Translations under genes and position numbers: made by a program
Origin: Jacaranda mimosifolia
Taxonomy: Eukaryota; Streptophyta; Magnoliopsida; Lamiales; Bignoniaceae
Length of the DNA: 64,000 nt
NCBI GenBank assembly: GCA_018894105.1
Contig: CM032127.1
Location: 8,107,395 to 8,171,394, forward strand
Reading direction: 5' to 3'
The notes under the pieces: model-generated
What the model was told of the DNA's origin: nothing
Databases searched by the model: none
Seen by the model: the letters and a program-made list of their open reading frames with translations, nothing else
Shown here: in pieces, positions 23,810 to 33,914 of the stretch
Layout: each line of letters starts with the position of its first letter
Numbering within the stretch: position 1 is the stretch's first letter

Positions 23810-24067
23810 TTAAATTATGTTATTAATGGTCAATTTGAGTACGTATGAAGATTCATATATTCATTCCAAATTTTTTATTTATTTAATAAATTCAGACATT
23901 GAACTTCTACACGAAGAATGACGAAAAGCAATTTTTTTCAGAAGCAATTCTATCACAGCTAATCTCGAAATTGATTTTGAAATGGGTAAGATTTTCATAT
24001 GTTTAATATTTATAGTTTTATAGAGTCAATTATAATTTACATACAATTTACATATAAATTAAACCAC
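23571..24067. other. Short intergenic stretch with (CT)n microsatellites
   Basis: Two long CT tracts (about 23,689-23,710 and 23,762-23,806) surround an (AT)n block. The sequence then runs into the left target duplication ACCAC (24,063-24,067) of the Ty3-type element. No gene is seen. Confidence 0.6.
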
Positions 24068-25296
24068 TGATGGGTGTCGAATCCAACAAAAATAAATATA
24101 TACTCTAGAAATATGATTTGTAATTAATGGGAGTAGGGTCGTATTCTATAGGGACTGGTAAGTTTTGTTTCTTTCAAATTTACTGAATAAAATAAAATAG
24201 AATGGGGAGGATTTTTATGAAATGGAAGACTAAAATATTAAAAGTAAATAAATCACAAATAAAAATAAGAAATCAATAGGAATGGAATCTAGCCTAAGGT
24301 AAAATCTCAGTTTGGTTCACAGATCTGATTATTGATGCAAAGATTAATTTCTCTTTTCTTGAATAGACTAGTTATAGTTACTTGAACGCCCTAATAACCA
24401 ATATCTCATTAATATTTCGATAACTAAGAGAAGCTCGTTAGTTATTCACTTGCCAATAAACAACCTTAAAGAAATGCTCCTATGATTTAATTTATCAACA
24501 GCATTAAAAATTAGAGAAACCCAGCCCTAGCCAACAAACACACTCAAGTGGGGTTCATTTAGACTAGATTATTTATCCACATAACATAAATCACGCATGT
24601 GATCACCACACATAACCATGTTATTTGCCACAAATACTAGAACAATTAAACAATTACGGATTTAATGTTCTAATTGACAGGACAATTATTCTAAGCTATC
24701 AAATTTGGGCCCTAAATTCAATGAACCTGAATAATTGTAACAAAACGAAAGTTAAACAAATACTCAAGGAATAAGAAAAACAATTAAATCAATTAGATCT
24801 CACAAATACTGAAGAACCAAAACTTCGATAATTCCTTAGGCTAGAAGAAGAGTTTAGCAACTCATGTCTAAGAGAAAAAGTACAGGAAACTAAAATATGC
24901 TAAATAAAATAATGAACAACCCCTTATGAAAGATACCTAGTTCCCTATAAATAGCCTACTACTTCTAATGCAACTAGAAAACTAAAAAGAGTCATACTAG
25001 AATATGAAAACTAAAATTATCCTAATTAAAGAAATAAAAATTAAAATATTTCAGGAATACACAACTGTCAAAACATGTCTGCACTTGAATTATTTCCTTC
25101 TTTCATTTCTCATCTCCTCGGGAATGCGATCTTTGTTCCAAACATGTCAAATGCTCGATTTTCAACTGCATAAGCCCGAATCTTTAATTTGCTTCACAAA
25201 ATATAAAATGAAAGTTAAAACCCGACAATTAAGCATTTTCACTATTAATCACAAGGGAAAATTATATGAATAAAAAGACAAAAATGCAACTTAACA
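24068..25296 (-). repeat. 3' LTR of the Ty3-type element
   Basis: This direct repeat partner of 29,126-30,355 has many scattered substitutions and a few small indels between the copies. The LTR carries TATA-like ATAAATAG (about 24,948-24,955 on the plus strand) but no gene. Confidence 0.9.
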
Positions 25297-25719
25297 AATT
25301 CCGCCAGACTTAGACAATACTTGTCCTCAAGCATACAATAGTTCCAATATATCAATCTTTCTCACAATCCTTCTTCTTATTTCTCAACTTGTCCCCAGAC
25401 AATTCAATTATCATATTTTGGATGGCCGAATTAAGACACAAGTAAGAACATGCACTTTGTAGAAAGAACCCTTATAAATCACACAAATAACTTGTCACCG
25501 TGGCAGTCTCTTCGAACTTCAAATGTAAAAGGAATTTAACACTTTTTCATTAAGTTCAATTCAAGTCAAGACATAGAAGGACAACTATCAAAAACATGCA
25601 ATGATATCACATATTCATGGAAGAATAGCAAGTTGAATGCAAGAAAACATAAAGGATGAAAGGGAAAACCCTTATTCGATCTTTCTTCTCTTTTTTTTTT
25701 TTTTTGTGGATACTAAATT

Positions 25720-25880
25720 CAGTGCGTGGACCAACCTTTTTACGTAAATACAAACATTGGTGATGGATGCACCCGATTACTCAATCAGCCACAATTTGTC
25801 TAGAATGTTATCCGACTTTTTTACGTGAATATAGACATTGGTGATGAATGTACCCGATTACTCAGCCAGTCACAAACCTA
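25720..25880. repeat. 81-bp tandem duplication inside the retroelement
   Basis: TTTTTACGTAAATACAAACATTGGTGATGG (from about 25,738) and TTTTTTACGTGAATATAGACATTGGTGATGA (from about 25,818) head two copies, both continuing through CACCCGATTACTCA-like sequence. It lies in the untranslated 3' interior of the element. Confidence 0.6.
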
Positions 25881-26494
25881 GATGATTATTATCCCTACTC
25901 ATAATCACTTTATTTTAGTGATTAGCGGAGTAATCAAGTTAATGCTTTTTTTATTATTATTATAAAGAGAGGTTAAATGGTTAAACCCAGTCATCTTTAT
26001 TGTCTTAGTACATTCAACTCAATAATTCTATCCAAATATGTTCATCAGGCAAATTCAAAAAAAGTTAACCCACTATGCATGATAATTATTAGGGTGATAG
26101 GCATTAATTCCCTCATACATTTTTCATCCAAATCAACCAACACGATGACAAGTCAAAGTGCAATAAACAAGAACTTAACTACTCATGTCATTCTTACAAT
26201 GTGTCCTAATTTAACCCAATTATTTAAGTGTTACCTCAAGGACAAGCATTGAAAAAAGACAAAAGGTCAATGAGAAAAAGATTAACAAATCAAGAACTAA
26301 AGCACACTTTGAAAGCAAAAAAGAAGAATAAAGAGTTATTTCATGCATGTTTGAGAATGAATCTAAATTTCCACCCCCTCCCCCACTTAAACCAAGCATT
26401 GTCCTCAATGTTTCAAACTAAGAATGCAAATGTGTAAGAAAAGTGGAAAAAGGACTCCCCTGAGAAGATGAGGCCCGTATGGCTTTAAAGATGT

Positions 26495-26770
26495 GGCAAA
26501 ACAAGGCATGGTCATGGGTAGATATGAGAGTACTTCTGTCAAATAATTCTAATGGTGCCAAAAGAGGTATTTCAACAAAGCGTGGGCATGGCTAGATTGA
26601 AGAGCTTTCCTTGTCAAATAATTCCAACATGCCAGAAGAGGTCTTTGAACAAGGCGTGGGCATAGATAGATTGGAGAGCTTTCCTTATCAAATAATTCTA
26701 ACATGCCAGAAGAAGTCTTTGACCAAGGCGTGGGCACGACTAGATTGAAGAGCTTTCCTTGTCAAATAAC
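26495..26770. repeat. Minisatellite, four copies of a 74-bp unit
   Basis: CGTGGGCA recurs at 26,581, 26,655 and 26,729, with a diverged first copy at about 26,506. The unit includes TAGATTGAAGAGCTTTCCTT, GTCAAATAATTC and CATGCCAGAAGA. It lies between the protease frame and the polypurine tract of the Ty3-type element. Confidence 0.75.
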
Positions 26771-26956
26771 TACACCCACAGGCCAATTTAAAATGTTTCC
26801 TGCATCAGAGAAAAATAAAACTAATTAAAGAAATTTTTTGTTTTGCCCCCCCCCCCCCCCTTTTTTCTTTTGAAAATATAAACAACAAATTGAAAGTTTG
26901 GATTGTCTCCCAAAAAGCGCCTCTCTTTGACATCTTTGGCTAGACGTAGCTATTCC

Positions 26957-28045
26957 TCATGTCACAAAATTATCATTATTCAAATTCAAGGTTTCGTGAG
27001 TCAAAGTATCAATATTGTCCAGAACTAGAACACAAGACTCGTCACTAGAATATTTCATGGCATCATAAATATTGAATTTAATCATATTACCATCAAACTC
27101 CATAGTGAGTGTACCATCATGCACATCAATTTTTGTCCTAGAGGTTCTAAGGAAAGGTCTTCCCAACAGTATTTGTGACGAATTAGGAGAGTTATCTTCA
27201 GAAATGTTAAGTACATAAAAAACAGCAGGAAAAATCAATTCATTAACTTGTAATAACACATCCTCTAGGACTCTCTCGGGATATATAACAGACCTATCAG
27301 CAAGTTGAAGGACTACTCCTATTTCTTTCAAAGGACCAATATTTAATGAAGAGTAAATGGAAAGAGGCATGATATTAATTGAAGCACCAAGATCGCACAT
27401 ATCCTTTTCAATTTTAATTTTTCCAATCTTGCAAGGGATAGTAAACATACCTGGGTCCTTGCATTTGGGGGGCAATTTTCTTTGTATCACTGCTGAGACA
27501 TTTTCCCCCACACTTACTCTTTCATTACCCTTTAATTTTCTTTTATTTGTGCACAATTCCTTGAGAAATTTAGCATACCGAGGTATTTGCTTGCTTGCTT
27601 CAATTAATGGGATATTTACCTCGACCTTGCAAAAAATTTCAAAAATCTCCTTTTCCTCTTCATGCATTTTGGATTTAGCAAACCTTTCAGAAAAGAGAGG
27701 GTGTATAACCAATAAGCTTGTCACCTTACCGTTGGTTTCATGTGAATGTTTAACAGAATCTTGAGGTATGACAATCTTTCTCTCCACTTTTTCCACAATA
27801 GTGTTTTCTCCTGTCTTCTTGCTGGGTTCCTTCAGCTCCTTACCATTCCTCAGAGTAATCGCGCTAACGTTCTGCTTGGGATTGACAACTGTCTGAGACG
27901 GTAGCCTCCCTTGGGATTCTATCTTGCTCATTGAGGTGGCTAACTGACTCATCTGATTCTCCAGGTTTTGAATGCTTGCTCGCGTTTCCTGTTGAAATTG
28001 TTGAGTTTTAGCTGCAAGGGATTTAACAATCTCTTCGAGAGACAT
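26957..28045 (-). CDS. Gag C-terminal region with retropepsin-like aspartic protease domain
   Basis: A 362-codon open frame of the Ty3-type element. The N-terminal quarter has a coiled-coil style heptad region (QQETRASIQNLENQMSQLA) and the phrase SAITLRNGKEL typical of plant Ty3 Gag-Pol. From about residue 190 follows the protease fold: KCKDPGMFTIPCKIG, the active-site stretch CDLGASINIMP (plant elements usually have DLGAS or DTGAS) and the flap-side ILLGRPFLRTSRT. The frame ends in a stop where a complete element would continue into reverse transcriptase, and no such sequence follows. An ATG start here is arbitrary, because upstream gag continues on the same strand with a shifted frame. Confidence 0.85.
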   Translation of the reverse strand: MSLEEIVKSLAAKTQQFQQETRASIQNLENQMSQLATSMSKIESQGRLPSQTVVNPKQNVSAITLRNGKELKEPSKKTGENTIVEKVERKIVIPQDSVKHSHETNGKVTSLLVIHPLFSERFAKSKMHEEEKEIFEIFCKVEVNIPLIEASKQIPRYAKFLKELCTNKRKLKGNERVSVGENVSAVIQRKLPPKCKDPGMFTIPCKIGKIKIEKDMCDLGASINIMPLSIYSSLNIGPLKEIGVVLQLADRSVIYPERVLEDVLLQVNELIFPAVFYVLNISEDNSPNSSQILLGRPFLRTSRTKIDVHDGTLTMEFDGNMIKFNIYDAMKYSSDESCVLVLDNIDTLTHETLNLNNDNFVT

Positions 28046-28049
28046 ACCT

Positions 28050-29041
28050 GTATTTGAAAAAGATGGTTGCTATGAAAGGGGCGGCTTTTGTTGGAAGTAT
28101 TAGTAGTTTTACGATCTTCTTCCGTAACTGAAATTCAGATGATCCTTCCATCCTAGGTTGTAGGTATTTGAGTAAGGATCGTACTTTCTTTGCGGTGGTC
28201 CAGGGAATCCTCCTACTGTATTGGTTTGTTTGCAGAAATTCTTTTGGAGCATAGGACACATATCCGTAGGATGACCAACATTAGCACAAATCCCACAAGA
28301 CTTAATTTGCTATGTATTTCCTACAACCAATTGTTGAACAAAAGAAGTTAAAGTAGAAATTTGATGCTCAAGAGATGAACTACTTACCTTATTGACCCTT
28401 TTAGGAGGGTCCAAAGAGTATTCAAATTGTTGGGAATTGGCAGCCATTACAGAAATCAATTCTCTAGCTTCGCTTGGAGTTTTGTTCACTATGACTCCTT
28501 GACTTGCTGCATCCATCATTCTCCTTTCCATTGGTAGAAGTCCTTCATAAAAGTATTGGATGAAAAGATGCTCAGTAATACCATGTTGTGGGCAGCTTGC
28601 ACAAAGTTGTTTAAACCTTTCCCAATATTCATGAAGATTCTCTGTATCTCTCTGTCTTGTCCCGCTGATCTCCTTCCTAATGCTGGTAGCGCGTGAAGCA
28701 AGGAAAAACTTCTCAAGGAATAGTTTTGCCATATCCGTCTATATATCGATCGAGCCAGGAGGTAGATAGAACAGCCAATCCTTAGCTTTATCTGCTAAGG
28801 AAAACGAAAAAGCTAGTAGCTTTACTTGCTCCTCAGATACTCCCTGGGGTTTCATGGTTGAGCATACAACATGCAGTGCCTTTAAATGCTTATGTGGATC
28901 TTCATTCTCTAAGCCGTGGAAAATGGGTAATAGATGGATTAACCCAAATTTTAGCTCAAAAGGTGTATCTAACTCTGGATAAAGCGGTTGTTGAGCCAAA
29001 TCCAGTTCAGGTAACTCCCTTAAAGTTCTTTCACAAGCCAT
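28050..29041 (-). pseudogene. Gag of the Ty3-type element, broken frames
   Basis: The gag start ACERTLRELPELD at 29,041 runs to 28,739 and includes FELKFGLIHLLPIFHGLENEDPHKHL and SLADKAKDWLFYLPPGSI, the typical retrotransposon gag core. After a stop, the frame continues at 28,732-28,310 with FLASRATSIRKEISGTRQ and RDTENLHEYWERFKQLCASCP. A zinc knuckle (CGICANVGHPTDMC, CX2CX4HX4C) lies at about 28,260-28,300 in line with the following protease region. Breaks between these blocks show the coding region is no longer fully functional. The gag would form the virus-like particle. Confidence 0.8.
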
Positions 29042-29094
29042 TGAGGTTCACCTGTACTAGAAAATAGAGGTATTAAAAGAAACAAAATTATTTG

Positions 29095-29122
29095 ACATCA
29101 ATCCCCAGCAACGGCGCCAAAA
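29095..29122 (-). other. Primer-binding site, tRNA-Asp type
   Basis: On the minus strand the sequence directly after the 5' LTR is TTTTGGCGCCGTTGCTGGGG. It differs by about one base from the common plant site complementary to tRNA-Asp used by Athila/Tat-type Ty3 elements. Confidence 0.8.
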
Positions 29123-29125
29123 ATT

Positions 29126-30355
29126 TGATGGGTATCGAATCCAACAAAAATAAATGCCTACTCTAGAAATATGATTTGTAATTAGTAGGAGTAGGATCGT
29201 ATTCCACATGGACTGGTACGTTTTGTTTCTTTCAAATTTACTAAATAAAATAAAATAGAATGGGGAGGATTCTTATGAAATGGAAGACTAAAATCTTAAA
29301 AGTAAATAAATCACAAATAAAAATAAGAAATCAGTAGGAATGGAATTTAGCCTAAGGTAAAATCTCAATTTGGTTTACAGATCTAATCATTGATGCAAAG
29401 ATTAATTCCTCTTTTCTTGAATAGACTAGTTATAGTTACTTGGATGCCCCAAAAACCAATCTCTTTTTACTATTTCGATAACTAAGAGAAGCTCATTAGT
29501 TATTTTCCTTGCCAATAAACAACCCTAAAGAATGCTCCTAGAATTTAATTTATCAACAACATTAAAAATTAGAGAGACCCAGCCCTAGCCAACAAACACA
29601 CTCAAGCCGGGTTCATTTCGACTAGATTATTTATCCACATAATATAAATCATGCATGTGGTCAATACACATAACCAAGTTATTTGCCACAAATACTAGAA
29701 CAATTAAACAATTACAGATTTAATGTTCTAATTGATAGAACAATTATTCTAAGTTATCAAATTTAGGCCCTAAATTCAATGAACCTGAATAATCATAATA
29801 AAAACAGAAGATAAATAAATACTCAGGGAATAAGGAAAACAATTAAATCAATTAGATCTCACAAATACTGAAGAACCAAAACTTCGATAATTCCTTAGGC
29901 TAGAAGAAGAGTTTAGCAACTCATGTCCGAGAGAAAACGTGCAGGAAACTAAAATATGCTAAACAAAAGAATGAACAAACCCTTATGAAAGAAACCTAGT
30001 TCCCTATAAATAGCCTACTACTTCTAATGCAACTAGAAAACTAAAAAGAGTCCTACCAGAATATGAAAACTAAAATTATCCTAATTAAAGAAATAAAAAT
30101 TAAATTATTCCAGGAATATACAACTGCCAAAACATGTCCGCACTTGAATTATTTCCTTCTTTCATTTCTCGTCTCCTCAGGAATGCGATCTTTGCTCCAA
30201 ACATGTCAAATGCTCGATTTTCAACTGTATAAGCTCGAATCTTCAATTTGCTTCACAAAATATAAAATGAAAGTTAAAACCCGACAATTAAGCATTTTGA
30301 CTATTAATCACAAGGAAAAATTATACGAATAAGAAGACAAAAATGTAACTTAACA
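29126..30355 (-). repeat. 5' LTR of the Ty3-type element
   Basis: It is the direct repeat of 24,068-25,296, with TG...CA ends on the minus strand. The duplication ACCAC follows immediately at 30,356. Confidence 0.9.
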
Positions 30356-30360
30356 ACCAC

Positions 30361-31339
30361 GTTTTAAGGTAACATAGTCATTTCAAATAAAGTAAAATGA
30401 TGGCTAATTTATTTTAAAAATAATAATTTAAAAATAGTATATGTTAAGAAATTTTAAAAACCTTATTTGTGATGAGCACCATATGGCGTTGTCATTGTTG
30501 CTTTAATCATCTAATGACAACTGTTAAGTATGCTTTGTGAACTTGAAGTATTCTACTGTCCAAATCTTATTATGTACATATATTCCTTTATGTGAGGATT
30601 GTAAATATATTTTTAATATGAGCCATTAAATTTAAAATCTAAAATCATAGTCATTCTTTTTACTAATTCCATGGCTGGAATGACCCAAGGTATTCAATTT
30701 AAATACATGCTCATGGTCATTTATATATATATACATATAAATGTGAGTTGATGTCATTAAACTAATTAACTACTCCATGGCCATAGTTAGTTGTGAACAA
30801 ACCTCGGAAGAAATACTCATGATAATTCCAATCCATGATGCCTTGTGTTATTTTCATGTTTGGGCTGCAAGGGATTTACCCATGATCAAGAGATGTTTGT
30901 CCCTCCAAGATTTTAATGTTTGGTTATGTTTTATAAATATTTTTAGTATATGTTTTGAGGAAATAAATTTTGAGAGTGAGGTTGGGAAATGTGATGTATT
31001 TATATTAATATTTTAGAAAATAGTTTAAAAAATATTTTGGAGAGTGTTTGTATGTTTGTTAATATTTTGGGAGGGAAAATTTTTACTATCAACATCAAAT
31101 CGATTGCTTTTTTGTCTGGTTAGCAAAAAGAAATTAGAATTCAATATTGATGGTTGGATATAGATTTGGAATATTTTGTAATCATTGGTTAAATAATGAT
31201 GTTGGAGATAAGGATTGAGAAGTTTTTGGTAAAATAATTAAAAATATGAGAGATATTTTTAAAATATTTTAAGAGAAAAATCTAGTAAATGTTTGAAAAT
31301 ATTTTGAGAGAAGAATTTTGTTTTCCCAAATATAACCAA
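30361..31339. other. Intergenic stretch, no gene seen
   Basis: It is AT-rich. A 79-codon frame at 30,777-31,016 has no recognisable motif and is probably chance. The first duplicated segment of the membrane-protein array begins at about 31,340. Confidence 0.5.
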
Positions 31340-32683
31340 GCACCCCAAATATTTTGTGGAGCACTATTAAAATCAATAAGCATCTAGTTACTCTAGCACA
31401 TATATGGGAGAAAAATATACAAGATTTACTGTATGTGGGTGTCATATAATTACACCTATCTTTTCTTCAAATAAATAAAATGAATTTATAAGCAATTGGT
31501 TGCCTTTTTCTGTGTTGCATATGTTATTAGTTTTTACCTATTTCTACATTTAAGATATTTTGCAATTTATAAAATATTGATCTTAATTTCAAAATAAGTT
31601 TTTATTTTAAAAATTTTGTAAGTACATGATATCTTATATTTTGGCTATTAAATATTTTATCACATATTTTAGCAAATCATAAGCCTTAAGAACTTATGAT
31701 TCAATCAAATGTTCTCCCATATGAACACAAATATAATACAAGACATAATAATGAGGTCATTTTTGTGAAAATAGATTGACTCAGTAAAATGTTAGATAAA
31801 TATGATTAAAAAATATTACTAGGCCTAGAATTAAAATCAATAAAGCCTAGTGATATTAGCGGTTAAGCCTATGAGTCTATAATCTACCCTATAGGTTTGC
31901 TAAAGCTTTTTGACTTTGAACCATTCGCCATCTCGTGAGTAGTTGTCCCTAGTCTGGTGATCAAGTACAAGAAAGAAGGGACCCAACGACAACCAACCAC
32001 GGACAAATCCGAGGGCAGAGAGACTCAGTCCCACTTATGATTAGCAATCAAGATTCGTGATGCAACCATTGCTTTATTAGATCCAAAGGTTTTTTCTTAA
32101 CCTAGCTAACCTTTGTCACAAGAACCTTCGGACTCACCCCCAAAGGCTAAAGCAAAATACCTCACATGGGCTATTAAATCAAAACAAATCTACAAAACAC
32201 ATAGGCTTGTTGGCTTTACACATAGGAGAAATAACCAAGTAGGGTAATACTAAAATGTCAATAATTTTCAAGTTATTGTAATACTGTAAGTATTTAAGTA
32301 ATGAGCCCACCTACGGTATAAAATTTAAAAAAGAAAAGAAAAAAGAATAAAATGATAAGTTAAATTAAAAAGAAGAAAATATTAATAAGCTTAGTTAGAA
32401 AAATGAAAGCCAAAGGTTGCTGGCTATGGTACATGTCGATTGCCAATGAAATTAATAAAAATTTTGGTGTAGTATACTAAAGTTATGGTCCAAAAATATT
32501 ATATTAAATAAAAAATAATTCAAATTATAAGATATTTGATAACTAAAATAGAAATGATGACTAACTAAAATCACGCCCATCACATGTTCCTCTGGCAAAA
32601 GAAATATTCTTTCTTTCTTTTTTTTTTTCCAAATCATTACCCAATTTTAATTCTTTCTTTCACTTGTAAGTAGTGATTATTGC

Positions 32684-32690
32684 TACAAAA
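32684..32690 (+). promoter_or_regulatory. Degraded core promoter of gene copy 1
   Basis: The flanks of copies 1 and 2 are nearly identical here. Copy 2 has TGCTATAAAAAAGG and copy 1 has TGCTACAAAAAAGG, 50 bases before the ATG. The T-to-C change would weaken the TATA box. Confidence 0.35.
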
Positions 32691-33469
32691 AAGGCATTCA
32701 AAAATAAATTTTTATCTTCTCTTCAATTTCACTATGTCATTAATTCCTGGTCTCCTTCTTCTATTGAGTGGTGTCCCTATGGATGATCAGGAAACACATG
32801 AGGGGGAGGAAGAAAAAAATTCAAGCAATTCTACCGATGCGGTGGAGGCAGCAAATGAACACATGAGGAGGGAGGAAATCAAAATAATACCGTGGCAAAT
32901 GAAATACATAAGGAGGGAAAATTGCAATTTTAGTCCACTAACTATTGCCTGTTTAGATTTTACTCCATTTTAATATGGTGTTAGTAGAGTTAGTCCATTT
33001 AGTCCATTTTGCACTAAAAATTAGCACATTTAGTCCATTTATTTGCAAATTTGGTTCATTGGGCTGAAAATTTTTTAATTGGGCTAGAAAATTGTCTCTT
33101 CAATATCGATTGAGCCTAAATATTAGGGATTTTGCAACGTTTGTCAAACAGTTCGACATTAGCATCCACCTTAGTCGCCAAATCAACAAAATGGCTAAAA
33201 TCCAAAAAGGAAAAAAAAAAAGAAAAAATGTTGTGGGAAAAAATAAAAATAAAAATAAAATACAAAACAGCGCCCCAAAAAAATCCAAAAACAAAAACGC
33301 TAATGCTACTGTGAGAAAATTGAAATTGCTAGAACAATAAAAAATATGTATCTTCTTTAATTTTCACAAAAGACAGCATCTCTACTCTCTCTCTTTCTCT
33401 CACAAATATTTCTCTTTGTTTGTTGGCCATTTTTCTGCAGAAGACAGCATCTTCTTTTATTTTCGCACA

Positions 33470-33914
33470 ATGGCAACTTTATCTCCAACTTCTTTGAGGC
33501 CCTTTGAATGCTCATGTGGTGATAGATGCCTGGTGAAGACCGTTTGGATTGAGCAAAATCCTAGTAGAAGATTTATGTCTTGCCCAAAATATAATGCAAG
33601 TATAAAAAAATTTTAATGGGTATTTACATTTTTGGGTGAAATATTGATTTTTACCTAAGATTTGTGTTCATTTTCATTTTTAGAGGAGTAGGTGTGGTTT
33701 CTTTAAATGGGTTGACCCACCCATTTGTGCAAGGTCAAAATGTATAATTCCAGGTCTAGTTTGGAAAATAAATGAAATCAAGATGGAGAATGCAAGATTG
33801 GAGGCAGAGAATGCTAGATTAAGGAACCACTAACTGAATTGGAGAAAGGGTTTGAAGATTATAGTTGTCATTGTTGCTATGTTTTGGTTGGTATTATTTT
33901 TCTGGGTTATGTAG
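33470..33914 (+). pseudogene. GRF-type zinc finger protein with coiled coil and C-terminal membrane segment (MULE cargo)
   Basis: Exon 1 (33,470-33,595) encodes ECSCGDRCLVKTVWIEQNPSRRFMSCPKYN. Exon 2 (33,684-33,833) continues RCGFFKWVDPPICARS, then a short coiled coil (KMENARLEAENARLRNH) and TAA. Together they form a GRF zinc finger (C-x-C...C...C with F-x-W-x-D), a nucleic-acid-binding module. The intron fits a GC-AG pair (AAT|GCAAGT...TTTTTAG|AGG) in phase 0; a GT donor one base later would shift the frame. The frame stays open past the TAA (33,831-33,833) and encodes KGLKIIVVIVAMFWLVLFFW, a clear transmembrane helix, to TAG at 33,912-33,914. The original protein therefore probably had a C-terminal anchor. 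Similar small GRF proteins are common in plant genomes and often travel with MULEs. It is divergent in orientation to the transposase. Confidence 0.7.

Larger units (their letters stand above)
24068..30355 (-). mobile_element. Complete non-autonomous Ty3/gypsy LTR retrotransposon (gag-protease only)
   Basis: Two long direct repeats, 24,068-25,296 and 29,126-30,355 (about 1.23 kb each), start TGTTAAG and end CCCATCA on the minus strand. They are flanked by a perfect 5-bp duplication ACCAC (24,063-24,067 and 30,356-30,360). Just inside the 5' LTR on the minus strand is TGGCGCCGTTGCTGGGGAT, a primer-binding site of tRNA-Asp type. Just before the 3' LTR is a polypurine-like tract (CTAAGTCTGGCGGAATT). 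The 3.8 kb interior has gag and protease but no reverse transcriptase, RNase H or integrase, so transposition would need helper enzymes. Confidence 0.92.

Noticed and set aside
25004..25273. 89-codon frame repeated at 30,063-30,332
   Set aside because: The two frames are the same part of the two LTRs of the Ty3-type element; LTRs do not normally encode protein.
27357..27764. 135-codon plus-strand frame
   Set aside because: Antisense shadow of the Ty3-type protease frame.
24068..30355. An endogenous plant virus or full Ty3 element
   Set aside because: No reverse transcriptase, RNase H, integrase or viral movement or coat motifs were found between the LTRs; only gag and protease are present.
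33092..33340. Lys-rich 82-codon frame inside the MULE
   Set aside because: An A-rich stretch (KKKRKN, KNKNKNK) without homology; it may be upstream untranslated sequence of the zinc finger gene.
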